From Chara braunii (taxonomy: Eukaryota; Streptophyta; Charophyceae; Charales; Characeae), in assembly GCA_003427395.1 (NCBI GenBank), contig BFEA01000430.1, positions 494,126 to 515,579 of the forward strand: 21,454 bases of DNA. Reading direction: 5' to 3'. Below are positions 1 through 10,289 of the stretch, one piece after another. The translations under genes were made by a program, and so were the position numbers. The notes beneath the pieces are model-generated. The model was not told the DNA's origin. It did no database searches and saw nothing but the letters and a program-made list of their open reading frames with translations. Each line of letters opens with the position of its first letter. Position 1 is the first letter of the stretch.

Positions 1-1500
1 GCAGTCAATTCCCGTTGTTGAAAACAGATGCATCTTCCTGAAGAAAATGGCCACGTTCATCGGTTTGCTATAAATAGTAACGAGTGTTTGTTGCCACCTT
101 TCGTGGGACGATCGGTCGATTGGTCGGTTGGATGGCTGGCGCGCTGTCATGCGCGCGATTAATAACTGTTGACGTCGCTTCTTTCGTTTCGATTTTGGAA
201 TTTAGGCGCGGACATCGCACAGGAATTTGCTTCGTTCTTTTTGAATTTTCTTTCGAATCTTGTCGAGCCCCGATGGCTCTCGAAATTTCGGAGTTTGTGC
301 TTTTTGTTTTTTCCGCATTAGATAGGAATTTAGGAATTTTGTAATTAGGAATTTCTTCTGGGCCGCACGACGCTTTTTGCTTACGTGCTTCTTCATGCGG
401 CTGCAACGGAACTCTGATTAGTCGGCGCCTTTAATCGTGTGTGTAACTGTAATTTTGGGCGGGCGCCATTGTAACTGTATCTTTCTTCTTGTGTTTCGCC
501 TTTCCCGCCCTTCTTCTCCTTCTTTTCGCTGTGTTTTGGTAGCCAGGGTCTGCATGATCGGATCGATGCGTGGAGAGCGGCTACGTCCCCCACGTCGCGG
601 CCCAGTCATGCAAAACGCAGGCGCTCCCTCTCTAATCTTCTTTCTAAGTCTTTGTAATTCCGTGTTCTTCGCGAATGCATGCACGCTATAAATTCCGGTT
701 GCTTGATTAGTTAGCTCTCTTTACCAGCTAAGTGGGAGTCGGGCGAAGTAAGAGGTGAGTTGAAGTGGGAGTCGGGCGACCCGACGAGCTGGTGCCAAGC
801 ACGTGGGGTTGACGCGAGCCACGACGGACTGTGGGCGCAGGCAAACATGACGGGTGCGGAAGGACTAAGCGGGGTGACGACCTCGTGGGTTGGTGCGTGA
901 CGACGGATTGTCCGCATCGGAGAGAGAGAGAGAGTAAGAGGGAGCTGAGGTCGATGGACGCGGATTTGCTGTTTCTTTTGGCTTTTCTCCCTCTTTGCTG
1001 GTGTATATAAATTTTGATTTCGGATCAGGGCGATTCGCCCGTTTTTGTTTTCGGAATCTTGGCTTGGTTTTCTCTCATCCATACTCTTCTTTGCGATTTC
1101 CATCTCGGATATGGTGTGTGAATGGATGAATGGATGTCGTGTCTGTTTGCTTGTCTTTCTGCCTGATTCTTGCCTTTTGCTTACCGTCTTGATGCACTCG
1201 TGAATAGGGTAGGAATTTTGTGTAGTCATCAATGTTGTTTCCATTTTTGCTTATCTTCTGCTCGAGCTGTTGTGGTTGTTGCATCTTGCATACTCAGAAA
1301 TTACGGAATGATTAGGTGATCGGATAATTGGTTGCCCAGAAAACCAGCGAACACCGCGCAAGGGCGCGCGTAGGTGCGATCTGATCTGCGCACTTACACG
1401 AGTCCCCGCGCGTCGATTCGCAAACTTAACGATTACGGGGATATTGCCAGATTGGATGTGGCCCTTCTGCATCAGCAAAGAAACAATCATCCCGTGTGAA
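1..1500. other. Gene-free promoter/UTR-like region
   Basis: The short open frames on both strands here show no recognisable domain and overlap each other. The sequence alternates T-rich plus-strand stretches (180-360, 470-530, 960-1260) with GC-rich patches, which resembles 5' leader or intron sequence in plants. A 17-bp direct repeat (AAGTGGGAGTCGGGCGA) occurs at 730-746 and 763-779. A G-box/ABRE-like CACGTG lies at 1501-1506 inside a small imperfect palindrome. Confidence 0.4.
60..110 (+). promoter_or_regulatory. Candidate TATA-box promoter
   Basis: A perfect plant-type TATA box (CTATAAATAG, 68-77) is followed after about 30 nt by a C/T-rich stretch suited to a transcription start. Further TATA-like strings occur at about 684-693 and 1003-1012. 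No convincing coding exon follows any of them, so this may be a non-coding or LTR promoter, or chance. Only the motif itself is seen. Confidence 0.25.
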
Positions 1501-1544
1501 CACGTGTAAGCGCGACTCGCGCAGCCTACACGTATTCACAAGCG

Positions 1545-1740
1545 GTGATCGCAATCGATGAGGACACGTCCTTAGGACTTTTGTGGCTCTACGATGACAT
1601 AATGACGCGCTCCGGGAGCTCAGATTCGTCGTACGACCCGGAGTACTTCACCCGTTGGATTGAGGAGTGCCTCGGACAGAGGTTCCCCTGCCTAACTGAA
1701 AACCGACTGTGTCCTAGGGAGTTCCAGTGTGCCACAACCA
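1545..1740 (+). other. Weak coding-like stretch, unrecognised
   Basis: An open plus-strand frame begins at 1545 and runs to 1886. Its first 65 or so residues have a balanced, acidic composition (for example DEDTSLGLLWLYDDIM and DPEYFTRWIEECLGQRF) that looks more like real protein than the S/P/L-rich remainder. I do not recognise a family. It could be an exon, an eroded transposon fragment or chance. There is no supporting splice site strong enough to decide. Confidence 0.15.
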
Positions 1741-2180
1741 GGATCCAAGGTGTTCTGATTTCCCCACCGTGGACCACACTCACTACTTTATTTCCCCCGG
1801 CTTTGTCATTATCTGCACTAACTTCCCTCCCTTCCGTCTTCTTCTCCCGTATCACCAACTCAGGGTCATCCAGTGGAAAGCCATAGCCCCCTACTGGCCC
1901 AGCACACCCTGCGGAAATTGCCGACAACGCGGCAACCAGAGAGCCTCGGGACTGCGAGGGCCCAACCAGAATGTACGACGAGCGGCGCCACGTGGCGACA
2001 ACCGACAACCGGACTCATCGGGATCACACCCACCCCGAAGGGATCTTCCGATGAACCGCCGTCCTCAACACAGATAGATCGCACGACCATAAATGACCCG
2101 CGCATGCAATCTGCCTTATGACCAGAAGTGGTCCGCCCTCTCTACCAAATTGCACTCGTGCCCCCGAACAACTCTGCCAC

Positions 2181-2474
2181 AGGAGATCTCAGTTCAGATC
2201 TGGGACTCCACCCCCACGTTCCCAAAAATCCTTGGCACACCTCTTTTCGCACTTCCAGGCCCCGATTCTACTCCGATCAGGAAGTCGCGCTGGGCGTGAG
2301 GTTTAGGCGTCACATACCTCATATGAAACTGAGTTGAACCTCACACCCTGCAATTTTTTTCGGTGGGAGTGATGAGCTGTGTGGAATAGGCCCTGAAAGA
2401 CAACAAACTAGGGTGTGCCAAGGACTTTTGGGAAATTGAGTGTGGGGACACAGACAAAACTGAAATCCCCCGTG
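2181..2474. repeat. Imperfect inverted repeat (foldback), ~125-bp arms
   Basis: The left arm (2181-2305) and right arm (about 2335-2474) are diverged inverted copies separated by a spacer of about 29 bp. The clearest core is 2212-2243 against 2411-2447: both read CCAAAA(A/G)TCCTTGGCACACC in one orientation. Matches continue outward (GATCTCAGTT at 2185 against the complement of AACTGAAATC near 2460) and inward (GTGAGGTT at 2297 against AACCTCAC near 2336). Indels separate the matched blocks. It may be a foldback MITE or an inverted duplication able to give hairpin RNA. No target-site duplication was identified. Confidence 0.65.
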
Positions 2475-2499
2475 TGGTTCCAATTTAGTGAGAAATGGT

Positions 2500-3485
2500 C
2501 ATCGTTGTGCGGGAAGGAAACAAACGCACGCAATTTTCAAACATCCATTCAATCCAAAAAGTATCACTAAGCCTTCGCAGGGGCCACTAGCCGTCTCTTA
2601 GAGTGGAAAGGCAAAGGTACGCATGTGGGATCTTGTTTCCCAATCAGATCCTGACGTCGCTCATTACAGAGCTCAAAATCGGACGTGGATGGCCTCATCC
2701 TGGTTACTCACACCTTATGTTCGTCTTCGCCACTTGTTCGGTAGTGGAACCCTTTTTTCCAATAACGCTCGGCGTGGTGACAATCGCTACACAAAGTGTT
2801 CAGCCAGTGGGGTGCTACCGCCATCCACGAGATGACAATCAACTCGTTAAAAGGCAATAGCAACGAGTACGGAGGGAAAAGAATACCAATACTAAAAAAA
2901 ACAGCGGCTACGAATCTAAAACACCTTGTTTCAGGTGGTAAATAACAGTGTCCTCCTATCTTGGCGACGGCTTCCCATACCTCTCACTCGCATACACGTG
3001 TCCTTTCCTCCTTATAGGGGAATGGCCGCAATGGGGATGAGTAGAGTCGACACCCAGACAATTGAGAACATTCGATTCACATGGCACAAACAAACTCTAA
3101 ATCCGTGAGTTCACCCAATCGATTAGTTAGTCACAAAGGTAATCATTCATTATACTGCGAGCTTTATTGCATTTCATCCAAGGAAAAGTGTAAGTTCAAT
3201 CCAACCACAACAGTAATCATCATTTGTCACGAAAGCAAAAACCATGCATTCCCATAATATCTGCGGGATTTTAGTTTAGTTTGCCCAATCAATACACGTG
3301 CATAATAAAGCTTACATACACAAATCCTCAATTGTTCAAAAGACACATGAAAAACCGAAAAAGAAGAACTGATTAGATCTTTCGGAGCTTATTGGTCCCT
3401 TTGAGTTTAACGATGCTTCTTCGTGCGAGATCTGATAGAAATCTCGAGTCATTTTGGCATTCATCACATAGATATGACTAAAGGG

Positions 3486-3488
<3 letters not shown>
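2500..3488. other. No recognisable gene
   Basis: This A/T-leaning sequence has only short overlapping open frames and no family I recognise. 2603-2860 is open in two plus-strand frames, which argues against real coding. Nothing further is supported here. Confidence 0.4.

Positions 3489-3540
<52 letters not shown>
3489..3540. repeat. (AG)n microsatellite
   Basis: An uninterrupted AG dinucleotide run of about 52 bp follows a G-run (AAGGGGGG) and ends at TCTCAGAGAGCGG. It is directly visible. Similar (GA)n tracts recur at 16792, 18336 and, as (TC)n, at 21374. Confidence 0.98.
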
Positions 3541-3542
<2 letters not shown>

Positions 3543-5490
3543 TCAGAGAGCGGAGGAGAGAAAAAAAAACTTTGGTTACACAGACAATCTTGATATTCGC
3601 AATGGAATTAGCTTTCTAAGAACTAAACAAAAAGAATTTAAAAATCAAGGTGCACCGACCTTCTACTCTATGATGATGGTCTCTAGTAAGGAGGTAGTTT
3701 GGGTTAATCGTCCAGGGAAGCCATATCGATGCCCGCGAGTTTCTTTGCAACCAATCAGATCACAGTGTATGGGAAGTATCCTCATTACACGATGTCTTCT
3801 GACGACTTCGAATACTTTAAAGGGGATCGATAGAGAGTTCCTGCATGGGGATAAAGGCGGGAAGAATAAGAGCGTAAAAAGTAGCGCGGAGCGGGATCAA
3901 GATTTAAATAAGAAGTAGTAACGGCGAAGCATGAAAGAGGAGAGGATGGTAAACAATTACGGGCAGTAGGAGAGAACGCGCGAAGAGGAGGAGGGTGAAG
4001 ATGAGATGGGTCCTTGTGGGAAGCGGGGAAAACTTGCATGTATGGCACTGGTGGAGAAAAAAAAAAGCATCGAAACAAATACGCTTCATCCATTCTGGTT
4101 TTGAAAGTTACTTCATAAGTAAAATTTTTAAAAGCAATATCAGCGCGCGGAATTCATTGCACGAAAATCTTACGTCTATCTATCTTCCAATAGAAACTTC
4201 ACGGATCTTTCAATGGCGCTTGCGGGAACATGTATTTGCAACAAAGGACACGTTTGCGGGAAGAGCGCCTGTAATTTTAGGAGTTAACAACCGTCGAGCA
4301 AAAGTCCTAGTGCACTTGGTTAGGCGCGCGTAATTCCTACATAGATGCATGGATTGCCGAATGCAAACTGCAAGGAAATCTAAAAGAAACATCGTCTTAG
4401 ACATGAGTAGTCCTGGTTCGCTCGTGATTCCATGCATCGGGGAGATAGCAAAAACAAAGGGTATCTGAAAAAGAAAAGAGAAATGCGAAGAGTCATAACA
4501 ATAAAAACTCGGGGCTTTAGAAAATCGTTCTGGTATGGAAGCTGGTATGTCAAATATGTGGCGTTCAGGGAGTTCCAAAACTATGAGATCTCCTGACTGC
4601 ATGCACGTAAGTCAAACCAATCAACATAAGAAGGAATGAGAATGAGAGAAGAAGAAACGCAACGTATCAACAAGAAGCGAAGAGCATGTTTAACATGAAA
4701 AAGTAAGTGTTTGCGCAAACTTCAATTGCAATATCCACGTGAAGTCCGCTGTAGTGTCTCGCCACTAATGTACTGGAGTGCCTTGTTGTCTTCCGGATGA
4801 CATCAACTGGATTTCAGCTCGATGGCATATTGATGCTCTAGTCGGTTGTAAGTAACGAGGAGGGGTGAGGAATAGGTTAAAGTCATTCTCGAAAACGAAA
4901 GAAAGTAATCAAAAGCTTTGTCAGCGAGATCGAGGAAATGAACAATCCGGTGAGCGCGGGGTAATCGGTGATTGAGTTGGGGGAGAGAGGCGAGGTATTC
5001 ATACAATGTCGAGCACACGCACAGGGTCTTATCGCGCACAAACTTGTACTGCCTCCAACATACAGTGTACCAAAAAAAAAACAACAACTCTATAAGGTTG
5101 TCATGGCTCCATGCAATAATGAAGAATAGAATATTGAGAGGAAAAGAGGGGGCACCATGGGGGTAGACTTCGCAAAATTGACGACCAACACAGTGGCGAT
5201 AAAAAGACTGATTGGCGAAGGTGCGGTAATTGAGGGAAAACTCGATGTGGGGAACCGGGAAAAAAAAGAAGTGATTAAGAGGGCGGAGGAAGACGGGACG
5301 AGGACGGACACTCGAGTTGGAAGAAGGACGAGATGAAGCGTGGAGGGGGCGAAAGAGGAGGGAGATGGTGAGCGAGACGGATGGCGACGACAGGAGGATT
5401 TTGCGCCATCGTGGTGGCTAACCACTTCCTTAGGTAGCTCGGGATTCCGGGCGGAATCCACAGGTATAGCTAGACGCAGGCTTCTTGGCA
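3541..5490. other. No recognisable gene
   Basis: Purine-rich plus-strand sequence, especially 3800-4050 and 5120-5370, opens long S/P/L-rich minus-strand frames (for example 3785-4093 and 5090-5494) that look compositional. A minus-strand frame at 4803-5087 has a more protein-like middle (EYLASLPQLNHRLPRAHRI) but matches nothing I know. 5090-5494 lies directly downstream of the gag-like remnant on the same strand and may be part of the same broken element. Confidence 0.35.
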
Positions 5491-5493
5491 ACA

Positions 5494-6340
5494 CTACTTA
5501 AGTTCCTCCGTTGATGGCTCATTTTTCTCATCCTCACTCTCTGCTTCTTCTTCGTCATTGTCCTCTTCTAATATGGACTCAGGCTCGACTTCCTCCTGTT
5601 CTTCTTCCGACTGATATGGATTCAAGATCGTCGTCAAATGACATTTTTCGTTGTCCTTATGGGCCATCCAGTAGTCATCCAGCTCGGATTTGTCAAGAAG
5701 GATGTCATCCAAGTCCAGAAAGTTCCACTAGGTTAGGTCGTGCTGGGCCAGGAAGCGTCTGACGTCCTCGGTGCAACTAGTCCACATGACCTTCTGTGTT
5801 AGCGTCGGCTCCAAGGTCAGTAGCTCCGTTTGGTTTGGATCCCTGGGATTGAAAGAGATGATACTTAGAGGCACATCGTCCATGATCTACGCCAAGAAGA
5901 GTAATATTTCCTTGGCAAGAGTCTCTCTTCCTCGGAATGCCAATTCACCAAACAAGAGTTGCACCTGCAGTCCAGTTGTATTAGACGGCCACACTTGCGC
6001 TAAAAACAGAGTAATTTCCTCCAGAAAGACTATCTCACGATTCTCGAAATAGCATTGTGTCGCTCCCAATGTGCCTTCACTGAGAGTAGATAGAAGCTTG
6101 CGGCCACAAGTCCAACCCAATCACGAAGATGTCGAGGATGAAAGAGGGGGATAGCTATTTGAGGGATTTCAACAAAGAGGAGAGGTTCGGCCCAAGATGG
6201 CAAGAGAGTTGGAAGGTTAAAGGGGAGAGAAAAGGTAGAGAGATGATTCATCGGCGATAAGGGTGAAAAGTACGAAGAGAAGGATGCAGTGGGGCTAGCG
6301 GATCTCAGGTACAGGATCGAAGCGAGAAGGTGTCGATACA
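5494..6340 (-). pseudogene. Decayed gag-like/element ORF with acidic C-terminus
   Basis: One minus-strand frame runs from 6120 to 5494 and is interrupted only by two TAG codons (5887-5889 and 5728-5730). Read through, it gives about 207 codons of coherent, helix-rich protein (for example SIISFNPRDPNQTELLTLEP, then CTEDVRRFLAQHDLT and LDDILLDKSELDDYWMAHK). It ends in a strongly acidic tail of E/D runs encoded near 5500-5610. Upstream, 6340-6120 is open in another frame containing HLRDWVGLVA, so a frameshift is likely near 6100. I do not recognise the family. A putative LTR end and primer-binding site on the same strand just upstream make a retrotransposon gag plausible. The stops show that it is not functional as it stands. 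Confidence 0.45.
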
Positions 6341-6375
6341 CTCCGTTCCCATTACCTGACCGTCTGGACTAGCTA

Positions 6376-6800
6376 TTCGCTGCTGCCAATTTGTCACTAA
6401 CTCACGCGACGGAGTCACGCCCCCACTCGTAGAGATTCTCAATCGAGTCGTTGCACCGTTCAGGACCGATGCTGCACAGATCACTACTGAACACGACAAC
6501 CTCTGTCTCGTCACTCTTCCCTGGCCGAGAGCAACGCAGAAACGCCGACGCTTCTACCAGGATCACCGTTGAACCACGATCCGTTGAGATCGTCATTTCG
6601 ATTGCTACGTACTAGCTTGTTGGTTGCATAACTGCGTGAATCGTTATAGATTGTAGCTCGGTCGCAGATGAACCACTTGGTGAAACTGCAAGGATGGTCG
6701 AGGTTAAGGAAGTCGAGCAGAGATGCGAGGCTCAAGCGCGAAGCTCGTGACCATGGTTGCGAGCAAAAGGTAACATGATATTCATTAAAATATGGCATTA
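6376..6800 (-). mobile_element. Possible LTR end plus primer-binding site
   Basis: On the minus strand, sequence from about 6800 down to 6392 ends in ...GTTAGTGACA, a canonical CA end. It is followed immediately by AATTGGCAGCAGCGAATAGC (6396-6377), which has the position and TGG start of a tRNA primer-binding site. The gag-like frame follows 40 nt or more further on the same strand. Base composition changes sharply to A/T-rich at about 6790, a plausible outer LTR edge. I could not find a second LTR or identify the matching tRNA, so this is an inference from layout. Confidence 0.3.
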
Positions 6801-6909
6801 TATTTTAAATTGGTACTCGCTTACTATTAATTTGAGGTCGAAATTATACTATTCCATATTACTTGAATGAAACTTAGGATGAGAGTAGTGAACCCGAAGA
6901 ACGTAATTG

Positions 6910-7640
6910 TAAGGTCATCAATTGAAAATAAAGTGAAAAGTCAAGATAATTGTACATTGGTGACTGGATGAGAAGGTTGAACACTTGATTCCATCACACT
7001 TCGATAAATTTTCGTCAGCGAGTGATTGACACCTCAAAAATTGAAACTCAAGTGAAGAGTCAAGGCAATCACACATCGAACAAGAAGGTTGAACTATGAA
7101 ATTAATTGCACTTCGATCAATTTGTGAAACTTAATTGACATGTCATAAATTGAGACTAAAGTGAAGAGTCAAGGCAATCACACACTGAAGAAGATGGTTT
7201 AAGTATGAAAGTTATCGCACTTCGATCAATTTTGTAAGACAACGATGAAGAAACGAAAACTAAGGATACAAGAATCGAGTTTTAAGGCTTTAATTGACAC
7301 TACTATGTCCGAAATGAAAATTTGCGTAAATATTTGAGGCAAGCACACAAAGAGGTTCGAATTAGTAGTTGAAGAACTTAACTTTTTGAACCCCAAATAC
7401 TTTAAGTTAATGACTCACAGGTCGTAAATTGATTGAATTTTGATACTTTGGAGAGATATTAAAGTAGAGAGTTGAAGCAATCACACAAAGAGGTTGGGAA
7501 TTTACATCAAGTAATGTTGATAACGGTTACCACGTACGAAACAACTTCTATCAACCGTGTGCTACACAATAAAATTCTTTGAAAGTTTCTCATGGACACT
7601 ATTTGAAAGGTGAAAATAATTGCATACGTGCGAAAAATTA
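6910..7640. repeat. Degenerate tandem array, ~110-bp units
   Basis: At least three clear units start near 6912, 7022 and 7130. They share AAATTGA(A/G)ACTNAAGTGAAGAGTCAAGGCAATCACACA-type blocks, GAAGGTTGAA, and CACTTCGATCAATTTTGT. Two or three more eroded units follow (about 7286, 7409 and 7577), recognisable by AATTGACAC, AGTAGAGAGTTGAAGCAATCACACAAAGAGGTT and similar blocks. The region is A/T-rich and lacks open frames. It resembles a decayed satellite or an internal tandem repeat of a transposon. Confidence 0.7.
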
Positions 7641-7668
7641 TAAACTTAAGATTTAAGCAGATTTAATG

Positions 7669-8226
7669 CTACAAGCAACTATGATCTAAACCTGAAATGC
7701 AACAAGCAACCATGATCCAAACCTGAAAGTATTTACAAGCATCCCATTCATTGACGACTCTAAAACAAGCGTTTGTGGATCTTCCTTTCCTCGCAACGTT
7801 CGAGAAAACAGAAATGTATTCCATCCTTACAAACCTACCAATACCTGTCAAGGACTTACCAATGGCGTCACACATACAACATGCCACTTGCTCTACCTCA
7901 TGCCACTTGTCAACCTCATGAATTTGACACACAAGCACTAAATCGAACTGTCTGTCCTCCTTCAAGAGGTGAGGAGTGTCCATATTGCGACCACTGATAC
8001 TAAGCTTGTTCCGAGAAACGAGCATTACAACGTCTAAAAAGTTCGCTTTTGGTTCGAACATGCCACATACAACACCCTGTAGGAGTAGAAACCGGCCAAA
8101 AACAATCGTACACAACAGTACGATACGCTTTATGACTACCTTCATGCACCACGCAATGAATATAGCTTCAAGAACGGATTGTGAGAGGCGCAATCTAGTA
8201 ACTCTTGTTTCAAGCTTCGGGACCAC
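7669..8226 (-). CDS. Hypothetical protein, 185 aa, unrecognised (possible element remnant)
   Basis: An uninterrupted minus-strand frame of 185 codons, the second longest uninterrupted frame in this transposon-rich part, in a region where stops are frequent by composition. The N-terminal third is hydrophobic (about residues 18-55, IFIAWCMKVV...IVLLCTIVFGRFLLL), followed by a mixed, Cys-containing part (CQIHEVDKWHEVEQVACCMC near residue 105). The last 20 codons are encoded by a 31-bp tandem duplication (7671 and 7702), so the true C-terminus may be earlier. I do not recognise a domain. It lies about 660 bp downstream of another minus-strand element remnant and could be a second ORF of the same element. 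Function unknown; a host gene is not supported. Confidence 0.3.
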   Translation of the reverse strand: MVPKLETRVTRLRLSQSVLEAIFIAWCMKVVIKRIVLLCTIVFGRFLLLQGVVCGMFEPKANFLDVVMLVSRNKLSISGRNMDTPHLLKEDRQFDLVLVCQIHEVDKWHEVEQVACCMCDAIGKSLTGIGRFVRMEYISVFSNVARKGRSTNACFRVVNEWDACKYFQVWIMVACCISGLDHSCL

Positions 8227-8229
8227 ACG

Positions 8230-8886
8230 TGCGGTGACTTGGTAACGTTTTTAAAGCAATGGTAAAATCCCGCTCTTTCTTCCTGCCCGATCGCTTCACT
8301 CAGGGACAGAAGTTATCTGACGCCGGGGGCATAGCGAGGTACTTTGATTAGCCTCCTCCACTCCATTGAGGAAGCAAACTTGTAGTCCTCATGTCGTGGG
8401 CATTTCTTTGTCGTATCTGCTCGATCCTATTCGTTCTCGGACCAGGTATCGAGAGGTTTGTCCAAGAAGGGGACGACACTCATCCATAAGTGATTTTCGA
8501 ACTCCGTCCTCATCAGTGTGCTAATTACTCTATCGTCGAGCAAACGACACAAGCCACATGTGCAAAGGCTAATGGGATACAAATAATCATGCCAATAGGA
8601 CACCACTCATGCCGTACTCCATATACAAGACATGACATGCAAAAGAGGAATGGAAAGGAATTATCACACACCCGAAACAAGTTTTTCTACGATGACCTAA
8701 ACTTTCAAAATTGCTCAACCATCACCTAACGAATTTATGAAAGATCTCGTACAATCACAAACAAATTCGGTTGTGTCTTTTTATAATAGGTAAGTCCGGA
8801 TCTCATTACAATTCCACAATCTCTGTTCGATCAATCCCTTTTTGATGAATTAGTATTCGCTCGCCAACTGGGGGGACCGACAATAT
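8230..8886. other. No recognisable gene
   Basis: This lies between two minus-strand coding remnants. It holds only short open frames with no recognisable motif, and may be the degraded middle of the same element. Confidence 0.35.
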
Positions 8887-9840
8887 CTATGACGTGCACT
8901 CATCGTTTTCCTCTCCTTCATCGACACTCCCTTCAACATATGGACTGAAATCTTCAAAGTGCAGCTTCAACATTCGCTCGAACATTGGGAGGAATGACAA
9001 GTCGAGTCGTAAATGGTTTTGTATCTCTGCCTTATCTTTCCGAGCCAAAAGTGATCGAGCCTGCATGTTACCATTATGTTTCATCAATCTTTTTTCATCT
9101 TCTTTTGTATGAGTTATCATAAAGTTCTTCGAGCGACTTTGATCTCCCAGATGGTATCAAGTATTCCACCAGGACTTCATTGTGATGTGCTACATTTTGT
9201 CAAGAATCATTGGACAATGTGTTTTGTCCACCCAAATGAGCATGCCTTTGAACATTTCGTCGTCGGAGGGGCGAAGTATTAGAAAAGTGTCCACGTCAAT
9301 ATGCCTCAAAGGATTGACTTTGGTATAGAGACATTCTCTTCTTTGTTCTACAAACAAAGGTTCCCTATCATCGACGGTGACTGCTATGAAAAGGGTTTTC
9401 ACCACTTTCTAACGCTTTCGTTGTTGGCCAACTCTGCAAAGGTTTTGTGGATAGCCTGTTTGCAATGATCTCGTCACCATGTTTGATCAATGTTTCCTGG
9501 TAACACAATCATGTTTTTTTTTCTGCGACTCACCTAATGTTCGTTGTATGTGCATAAGGTTGACCGCTTGCTCTCTAGTAACATTCGGAAGTGAATAACA
9601 CAATTTCGATCATTCAAATAATCGTTTATAAGAATGGGTTGCACAAGAGGGGGATCAAATGACCACGAAGGACCGATTTAACTTTTATCAAGGTTTTGCT
9701 TGAACCAATGAATCGAACTTTCTTATAACAACCACTTATCTTCATCGCAAAGTTTTCCTAACGTCATTTTGCTTCAGTCTTTTGCAAGGTGTGAGCACGT
9801 CTTGGAAGTGCCCTTTGAAGCTACGCAGTGGAAGTTGTCC
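8887..9840 (-). pseudogene. Decayed transposon ORF (minus strand)
   Basis: Coherent protein can be followed on the minus strand from about 9840 to 8887 across several frameshifts and stops. In order: SFKGHFQDVLTPCKRLKQND (near 9820), DPPLVQPILINDYLNDRN (near 9650), NVTREQAVNLMHIQRTLGES (near 9570), TVDDREPLFVEQRRECLY (near 9380), and RHIDVDTFLILRPSDDEMF (near 9310). After a frame change come VLVEYLIPSGRSKSLEELY (near 9165) and RLMKHNGNMQARSLLARKDK (near 9090), with an acidic end at 8890. The ILRPSDDE...GMLIWV stretch recalls the C-terminal segment of DUF7869-type element proteins as I remember them (LRPADD...PVWVGRA). That assignment is inference. It is divergent to the transposase pseudogene starting near 10300. 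Confidence 0.5.
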
Positions 9841-9930
9841 ATTTGTTTTACCAAAGGACGTGTCCACAAAATAGAGGGCAACATGAAAGCGCACACGACT
9901 ATTTAAGGAGTGAATGTCTCGACTATTGGA

Positions 9931-10052
9931 GATGGTGCGCAGTTGATAAGCACTTATTATTCATCGCAAAATCTTACCCTCTTTTGGTATGCCATTGGGG
10001 CAATGTGGCTACAATGGTACGCACTTGGTAAGCACTGATTATTCATCGAAAA
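9931..10052. repeat. Direct repeat, ~41 bp, offset 81 bp
   Basis: 9931-9971 (GATGGTGCGCAGTTGATAAGC...ATTCATCGCAAAA) and 10012-10052 (CAATGGTACGCACTTGGTAAGC...ATTCATCGAAAA) are clear diverged direct copies. They sit between the two divergent transposon coding remnants, so they may be part of an old shared control or terminal region. A shorter related piece (CACTTATCTTCATCGCAAAGTTTTCC) lies near 9732. Confidence 0.7.
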
Positions 10053-10289
10053 AAAAGTCTACGACGCAGTAGAGTCCATCAAAAGTGTCATCTGATGATG
10101 TCGTTCCTGTCCGAAGCCACAATACATTAGACACGTCTGGTCGGAGTGCTGCAGAGAAAATCACTATACTACAAATTTTGTCTGCACCTCTGCCAGGGGA
10201 GCGAATACCATATAGCATGACTAATAGAAACTCTAGAAAGAGAGAACAATACAAACGAGTGAAAGACATGTGGTCAAAAAAAATAAATT

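Noticed and set aside
1-36. Shared words with the right end (TTGAAAACAGATG near 18 and, inverted, near 20175; ATGCATCTTCCT)
   Set aside because: Words of 12-13 bp are expected by chance between stretches in a 21-kb window, and the similarity does not extend.
711-1244. 177-codon minus-strand frame
   Set aside because: The frame follows purine/pyrimidine skew and a GA stretch, is low in hydrophobic core patterns, and overlaps TATA- and T-rich leader-like sequence.
4210-4602. 130-codon minus-strand frame
   Set aside because: No recognisable domain and no coding-like partner upstream or downstream. It cannot be told from chance.
7345-8070. tRNA B-box-like strings (GGTTCGAATTAG near 7352; GGTTCGAACATG near 8049)
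   Set aside because: No A box or cloverleaf could be drawn at the required spacing.
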